Made by a program: the position numbers and the translations under genes. This document shows positions 60,462 through 64,000 of a stretch of 64,000 bases of DNA, piece after piece. The notes under the pieces are model-generated. The model worked only from the letters and a program-made list of their open reading frames with translations, was not told where the DNA came from and searched no databases. The first letter of the stretch is position 1. Each line of letters begins with the position of its first letter. Where the stretch lies: the NCBI GenBank assembly GCA_004026145.2, contig SWLE01000370.1:1-64000 (forward strand). The letters run 5' to 3'. Origin of the DNA: Takifugu bimaculatus (Eukaryota > Chordata > Actinopteri > Tetraodontiformes > Tetraodontidae).

Positions 60462-62905
60462 CCGGGTGGAAGCTGATAGGAAGAGTAGCGAGTTAACGTC
60501 CCATCAGCGAGACGCCCACACAGGCTCTGGCTGTAGATAAATGAGTCGGAAACACTCACAAACAGATCAAACCAGAGCCGCCGCTGCGTGTTGCCGGTTT
60601 GAGGACGGCTAGTTTCCGTCTTATCCACAACAACAGTTGTTTGCATCTGGACGCCGAAGTTGTTGGGCTGCAGATAAAAGTTGAGCTGATCGATGAGACG
60701 AGTCGCCTAAAAAGGCCTCGGTGTGGAGGAATCGCACGTCGTCCCGGCAACTTAAGACCCGTCGGCACTTCTCACAGGGCTGATCTGAACCGTGGCTCAG
60801 GTTCCTGTCGGATTCCTCTGGATTCATCCGTGAACCAGGCCAAATTATCCGAGATCACTTAAGAAACTTCCAGAAATGGATGCTAACACGCTAGCATGCT
60901 AAGCAGCGCCCAACAGTAGCTGCTCAGAGGGACTGTGTGTTACCCATTATCATGTCAGGATGCGCTAGAGAACAGAACATTCAATCCTGCACACACACAC
61001 GCACACACACACACACACAGATGCTCAGGACCCAGACCATACACACACATTAATGCTTCCTGTTTGCCTTTAATCAGAGCTCAGCTTTCAGGACGACAGC
61101 ATGCATGAGTGGTGGGAGGAGAGGGAACGAGCCTGTATCAGCAGGCTGGTGACAAACCTGCCAGCATATATTTTTAGTGGGTGCAGCAGGTGTGAAGCTG
61201 CCGTGATTCAAGCGTCGACTCTGACTCCTGTAGTCATTCTGTCCTGTAAAAAATGGATGATCTCAGTCAGCACAGGGCTGAGGTGTGTGAGGTGTTCAGA
61301 GGTTTCTAGGACAGGATGTTCCGTCTCCACCCTGTTGGGATAACGGCTCATGTAAGCGGCGCTTTGAGCTTAAACGTTCGCCCAGCGAGGCACTTTTAAG
61401 GTAGACCTCTTTGCAGATGTGTGTGTGTAACGGTGTATAACGTGTGTTATATTAAATAAATGTTATATTAAATAATGTGTGTGTGTGTGTGTGTGCAGAA
61501 ACGCGGGCCAGGAATCCCTGCTGTGCTCCTTCGGCGGCGGACCCAGAAGCTGCATCGGCTTTAAGCTGACCAACGTCTTCCTTAAGGTGACTCCATCATC
61601 ATCAGTTCTCTGAAAAAAGGAAGTTGCTGACTGACTCACTTCCTGTCAGGCTTCTCAGCTCGTGTCTCATTTGCGGTCTAGAATATGTAACGCCTTTAAA
61701 AACAGGTGGCGACACCAGTTAGAGCGCTCGGGTTGAGACGGGCCTGTTGAAAGCCCACGGCGGCGTTCTCCATGGCCACCGCTGATTATTCCCCACTGGC
61801 GTGGAGGCAAACACGGCGTGAGGAGGGCGGGACGCCGCGTGTCCCCGAGGTCGTCCCTGAACTCTGGGGAGGTCAGGGTGGTGGCACCAGTTAGATATCC
61901 AGGAGACACCACACACACGTGGACCATGGTCCGCTGAGCTCTAAAAATAACCTCTGTAAGACTTTATCTGCATCGGTGGCAGTGTTGACCTGACTGGAGA
62001 CACGGTCGAACACCTTTAAAGGTGCGTTGAAGGGGGCGGGGCCAGGCTACCGGGCAGCACACAGCCTGAGGGATGACTGCAAGTTCTGTTTCAATAATCT
62101 CGAGGCTAATTTTGGAATTTAAAAGAGTCTTTCAGTTTTTCTTGTGCATATTTATAACAGCTTCAGGACGTCCTGTATCCATAGAAACCCACAGTTGGAC
62201 TCACAAACACGGCTCCATCGCATTCGGAGCTGGTGTTGTGCTCTTGTTGGTGTTGTCTATCTATACAGTGGAAGGAACCAAGGAAGCGGCTCGTTCCAGC
62301 CGACCAATGAGAGGTGACGCTGAGGGGTCCAAACCCGCCGGGTCAGAGCCTGAACTGGACCGCTTTAGATAACTTATTTAACCTGGCTGCTAGGTTAGTC
62401 AGCGAGAGGGTTATTAAAGAGCAAAAACATGGTTGTTACAACATAAATGACTCACACACACACACACACACGTGTGAGTCATTGTTAACATCCAGTCTGC
62501 ATGAATGCGGCTCAGGTGAAATGTGCTTTCATGATTGACTCTCTGGATCTCCTCATCGTCAGGGACATTCGGCTCTCGTTAGCGTCTGTCGACAACCTTT
62601 TTGTTACCAAAGTGTTTGTGTGAACGTGCACACGCGTGCAGCGCCTGGTTTAGCTGTGGTTGAGGACCGATGATGTCTAACCGGACCTCTGCTGTGGAAC
62701 CGGCATCGTGGTTGTAGAGGAGCTTCTCACAGAACCGCTCGCTGTCGCCTCTTCAGGCCGGACGCAGAATTACAGCCGTAAAATTCAAAAGGCCAAAATG
62801 TCTCCAGTCGTTTGTGCGGTTGGGCTCAGTGAGCCCTGATCACCAGCTGTCAACCAGTCACCACTGATTCATCACCAGTAGCAACGGGGTCAGGGATGCT
62901 CTGAC

Positions 62906-62955
<50 letters not shown>

Positions 62956-63637
62956 GCACGCTCGGTCTCTTTCGCACTGTTGGTGGTGAACGTCATCTCT
63001 CACTGGGACCAGTTCTGTTTAAATGGGCTCATTTGCCTGTTAGTGGTGTACACATGCCAACACACACACATGCACACACACGTGCACACGCACGAGGGCG
63101 TGCCCAGAGTAAGAAGTAGACCAGAGGGATCTGGGTCAGAGATGTGAGTCATCGCCTCCCCCTTTCCTCCCACCCCGTCGTTATCCTGTTTCCCCCCGGT
63201 CCTCCTCTCCATCCCATCATTCATCTTTGCCCTCCATTAGGACAACTTTGATTTAGAAAATGGAGGGAGGAACATTCACAGGTGGATGTTGTCAGGCTGC
63301 TTCGCCGGCGTTCACCCGTCGACGCCCCCCAACAAGTGTGTGTTTCTCTCCGTCCCCGAAGCTCCAGCTTCACTCGTACAAATGGGAAAGAAGGAAGACA
63401 TCAAAGAATCAAAGCTCCACATTAATAGTTTTAATGTACAAAAGAATCTCTTTGTGTTTTGGCTCGCAGGAGGCGTTCTCCTACCTCCTTCAGCACTACC
63501 ACTGGCGTTTGGACCCTCCTTCCCAGGACCTTGAGTACAAATGGCTCCCCGTCTCTCGGCCCGCGGACCCCCCCACCATCTCCTTCAGCCGACTGGATCA
63601 AACCGGCTCCGACGGGAGCGGCGCTGGTGTGTTGTGA
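54759..63637 (+). CDS. Atypical cytochrome P450, CYP26/CYP120-related, without I-helix acid-alcohol pair; 11 coding exons
   Basis: Coding exons: 54759-54948, 55496-55573, 55786-55870, 55939-55968, 56057-56196, 56329-56452, 56882-57026, 57091-57195, 58238-58365, 61499-61586 and 63470-63637. Phases join to 426 residues. P450 hallmarks: N-terminal SKLPGNAGVSVLGDKSLEFY; ExxR of helix K (E282-V-Q-R285); FLPERW; and heme loop FGGGPRSCIG with Cys360. Oddities: helix I (about residues 235-255) reads LLLFISALIPKALAS with no [AG]Gx[DE]T[TS] motif; only about 37 residues separate it from ExxR, shorter than usual; and there is no N-terminal membrane anchor. An in-frame ATG at 54576 would add 61 hydrophilic residues. 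The heme loop and K-helix context resemble CYP26 and bacterial CYP120. It may be the fish family CYP16, which I cannot verify. It is certainly a P450, but its substrate is unknown. Confidence 0.85.
56022..56050. repeat. (GT)n microsatellite at P450 exon 5 acceptor
   Basis: The TG tract runs into GCGCACGCAG and exon 5 on the sense strand. Confidence 0.9.
56460..56517. repeat. (CA)n microsatellite just after P450 exon 6 donor
   Basis: About 58 bp of CA starts within 10 bp of the donor, in CA orientation on the sense strand. Confidence 0.95.
57196..58237 (+). other. P450 intron 8
   Basis: No additional exon was recognised. It contains a good CTCF-like motif (TGCCTGTAGGTGGCAGCA) at 57334-57351 and a poly-C run near 57930-57940. 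Confidence 0.5.
57334..57351 (+). promoter_or_regulatory. CTCF-like motif in P450 intron
   Basis: TGCCTGTAGGTGGCAGCA fits the CTCF core. Motif-based prediction only. Confidence 0.45.
58547..58645. repeat. (ATC)n trinucleotide microsatellite
   Basis: About 100 bp of CAT/CAC trinucleotides. Confidence 0.9.
59815..59880. repeat. (GT)n microsatellite
   Basis: About 66 bp of perfect GT dinucleotides just upstream of the TCTCC array. Confidence 0.95.
59914..60297. repeat. (TCTCC)n pyrimidine array
   Basis: About 380 bp of TCTCC pentamers with TCC and TTCC interruptions. It is a long homopurine-homopyrimidine mirror-type tract able to form triplex (H-) DNA. Confidence 0.95.
61587..63469 (+). other. 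P450 last intron
   Basis: No exon was recognised. It includes CA tracts at 62454-62471 and 62911-62955 and a TGCACAC-rich run at 63058-63095. Confidence 0.55.
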
Positions 63638-64000
63638 CGTACGTGCTGATTAGTTGTGCGGCGGGACACTCGCCTTCCCCGGCTGTGACAGGGATTTTCC
63701 TGGGAATAACCTCCGGCTCATCTTCAGCTGCATTTCTATCTTTGTGAGGACATTTCCTCGTCCGTGGGCCTTCTTGCTGTGGAAACTGCCGGTTGTGGGA
63801 CTGACACACGGACGAGCGTCATCCATGCGCGGTGCCCGCCCGTCTGTCTTCATCCCAAACAGAAGATGCTAACCTTGGACCCAACACAATCATCTAGCCT
63901 GTTTGTCTCCCAGCATTGTTGTGTCTCTGGGACGATATGGCTGCTGAGAGCAGAAACCAGAGCAACGGTCGACAGGAACATTTAGAACCTGGAGAGAAGT
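63638..64000 (+). other. P450 3' flank
   Basis: No canonical AATAAA hexamer was seen before the window ends, so the 3' UTR probably continues beyond it. Confidence 0.4.

Larger units (their letters stand above)
58366..61498 (+). other. P450 intron 9, repeat-rich
   Basis: A 3.1-kb intron filled with simple repeats: ATC trinucleotides (58547-58645), TG/CG tracts (58793-58875, 59039-59090), GT (59815-59880) and a TCTCC array (59914-60297). Two similar passages containing TGCTGCCATGG and TTTTTACCAATGGGGATTCCC-like sequence (about 58734-58790 and 59360-59414), each followed by TG repeats and GAGTCAG, look like an old intronic duplication. No exon was recognised. Confidence 0.6.

Noticed and set aside
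1..64000. tRNA, rRNA, transposase or retroviral genes
   Set aside because: No cloverleaf, rRNA signature, transposase/integrase or reverse-transcriptase motif was recognised on either strand.

Overview
The window is nuclear DNA from a vertebrate, most likely a teleost with a compact genome (pufferfish-like, inferred). The protein-coding genes are intron-rich, with GT-AG introns often only 70-150 bp long. Long (TG/CA)n tracts and minisatellites are abundant. The proteins resemble vertebrate orthologues closely enough that complete exon sets with matching splice phases could be assembled by hand.

Layout: 1-9280 has no recognisable gene. A CpG-rich, CCAAT-box-rich promoter at about 9285-9430 leads to rasgef1b (+ strand, non-coding exon ending 9603, coding exons 14200-17657, poly(A) signal 18533). 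Tail to tail with it lies an antxr2 orthologue (anthrax toxin receptor 2/CMG2, - strand, 23832-18686, 17 coding exons including a 12-codon last exon). Next come paqr3 (+, 26855-28567, six coding exons) and slc26a1 (-, 34060-31462, seven coding exons), also tail to tail. From 35.4 to 47.2 kb there is no recognisable gene, but there is a roughly 1-kb array of a 23-bp unit and an 18-bp array. A serotonin receptor 4 gene (htr4, -) has four recognised coding exons between 49305 and 47258 and a possible first exon at 54213-54023. An unusual cytochrome P450 (+, 54759-63637, 11 exons) fills the right end.

rasgef1b, antxr2 and paqr3 are neighbours on human chromosome 4q21, so that part is a conserved linkage group. 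slc26a1 and htr4 are elsewhere in human, so the right half reflects fish-specific order. The genes do not form a pathway: they are a Rap GEF, an extracellular-matrix receptor, a Golgi Raf-trapping protein, a sulfate exchanger, a GPCR and a P450.

The most interesting observations are these. The P450 has intact EXXR and heme-Cys motifs but lacks the I-helix acid-alcohol pair and any N-terminal membrane anchor. Long TG tracts lie in sense orientation directly upstream of at least seven splice acceptors in four genes. The rasgef1b N-terminus carries a duplicated ENPY/PQP module. The htr4 gene has no start codon in its TM1 exon and keeps a splice donor at the conserved C-terminal divergence point.
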